The position numbers were made by a program, and so were the translations under genes. The notes under the pieces were generated by a model that saw only the letters and a program-made list of their open reading frames with translations, did not search any database and was not told the DNA's origin. This document shows, piece by piece, positions 21,720 through 22,167 of a DNA stretch of 22,167 nucleotides. Numbering within the stretch: the stretch's first letter is position 1; the number at the start of each line of letters is the position of its first letter. This stretch comes from Natronohydrobacter sp. (GTDB lineage Bacteria > Pseudomonadota > Alphaproteobacteria > Rhodobacterales > Rhodobacteraceae): contig SKSL01000191.1 in the NCBI GenBank assembly GCA_007123015.1, forward strand, positions 1-22,167, read 5' to 3'.

Positions 21720-22167
21720 GCAGTGCCGTCGCGAAACTCCAGCCCCATTTCGGAATAGCGCTCGGCATCTTCCATCCAGTTCTCGCGAACCTTGACTTGC
21801 AGGAACAGATGCACGGGGCGACCCAGAAATTCGGCGATATCCGCACGGGCGGCCTGAGAGATGGATTTGATCGTCTCGCCCTTGGCCCCGAGCACAATCC
21901 CTTTATGGCCGTCGCGGGCGACATAGATCATCTGGTCGATGCGCACTGAACCGTCCTTGCGCTCTTGCCAGCTTTCGGTCTCGACGGTCAGTTGATAGGG
22001 CAGTTCTTCATGCAGGCGCAGGGTCAGTTTCTCGCGCGTCATTTCAGCCGCGATCATGCGCATGGGCAGATCGGCGATCTGGTCCTCGGGATAGAGCCAG
22101 GGGCTTTCAGGCAGGGTTTCGGCCAGCCAGCGGCGCAGATCGTCAACCCCGTGGCCTTTCTCGGCAG
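21716..22167 (-). CDS. era: GTPase Era, C-terminal part (truncated by window edge)
   Basis: The last 149 residues of Era are visible; the GTPase domain lies beyond the right edge. Era binds the 3' end of 16S rRNA and is needed for 30S assembly. The visible part has the linker ESPWLYPEDQIADLPMRM, then the KH domain: AEMTREKLTLRLHEELPYQL, RIDQMIYVARDGHKGIVLGA, KGETIKSISQAARADIAEFL, GRPVHLFLQVKVRENW. The end is a normal Era C-terminus. It is followed by DUF1491 with a 4-base overlap. Confidence 0.96.
   Translation of the reverse strand, partial: AEKGHGVDDLRRWLAETLPESPWLYPEDQIADLPMRMIAAEMTREKLTLRLHEELPYQLTVETESWQERKDGSVRIDQMIYVARDGHKGIVLGAKGETIKSISQAARADIAEFLGRPVHLFLQVKVRENWMEDAERYSEMGLEFRDGTA

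Noticed and set aside
1..22167. CRISPR array, insertion sequence, prophage, defence or biosynthetic cluster
   Set aside because: No regularly spaced direct repeats, transposase, integrase, phage, toxin-antitoxin or synthase genes are visible; coding runs are housekeeping and envelope genes.

Overview
The window looks like ordinary chromosome from an alphaproteobacterium of the order Rhodobacterales (Rhodobacter/Roseobacter relatives). The base composition is GC-rich. It carries lineage-typical pieces: a DUF6525 protein, a DUF1491 protein next to era, an L21 protein with a C-terminal helix-hairpin-helix extension, and a surE-pcm-nlpD trio without rpoS. The genus cannot be fixed from the sequence. 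An SbtA/SbtB bicarbonate-uptake pair hints at a lineage that manages inorganic carbon actively, for example an alkaline-water or autotrophic relative; this is inference.

Layout, left to right. (1) 1-2.8 kb: tRNA-Gly(CCC), class I fructose-bisphosphate aldolase, a zinc-type COG0523 GTPase behind a perfect palindrome that fits a Zur operator, and a small DUF6525 gene. (2) 2.8-5.4 kb: two divergent, paralogous MltB-type lytic transglycosylases. (3) 5.4-6.7 kb: sbtA-sbtB on the minus strand. (4) 7.0-8.8 kb: an isolated FliM/FliN-like SpoA-domain gene and an SLT-type transglycosylase-like lipoprotein. (5) 9.0-10.8 kb: gatB convergent with rpmG (L33), separated by a dispersed palindrome and a clear rho-independent terminator. 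(6) 10.9-12.8 kb: a polyprenyl-phosphate sugar transferase and, upstream of it on the same strand, the RNase P RNA gene. (7) 13.0-15.7 kb: surE-pcm-nlpD-like operon. (8) 15.7-17.9 kb: eda (KDPG aldolase), then two tandem paralogous L,D-transpeptidase lipoproteins. (9) 18.0-20.5 kb, minus strand: glutamine amidotransferase-like (peptidase C26), GNAT acetyltransferase, rpmA and rplU. (10) 20.7-21.2 kb: a broken PagL-type lipid A deacylase gene with two in-frame TAA codons. (11) 21.4-22.2 kb: DUF1491 and the 3' part of era.

Themes. Peptidoglycan remodelling is heavily represented: two MltB-like enzymes, one SLT-like protein, a degenerate LytM activator and two L,D-transpeptidases, most with lipoprotein signals. 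Central carbon metabolism is represented by fbaB and eda; both have a very similar GCGC-centred LacI-type semipalindrome upstream, which suggests shared control. I see no phage, transposon, CRISPR array, defence system or secondary-metabolite cluster. The most interesting non-obvious items are the shared fbaB/eda operator-like site, the twice-nonsense pagL remnant, the dispersed palindrome after two genes, and the Zur-like site before the COG0523 gene.
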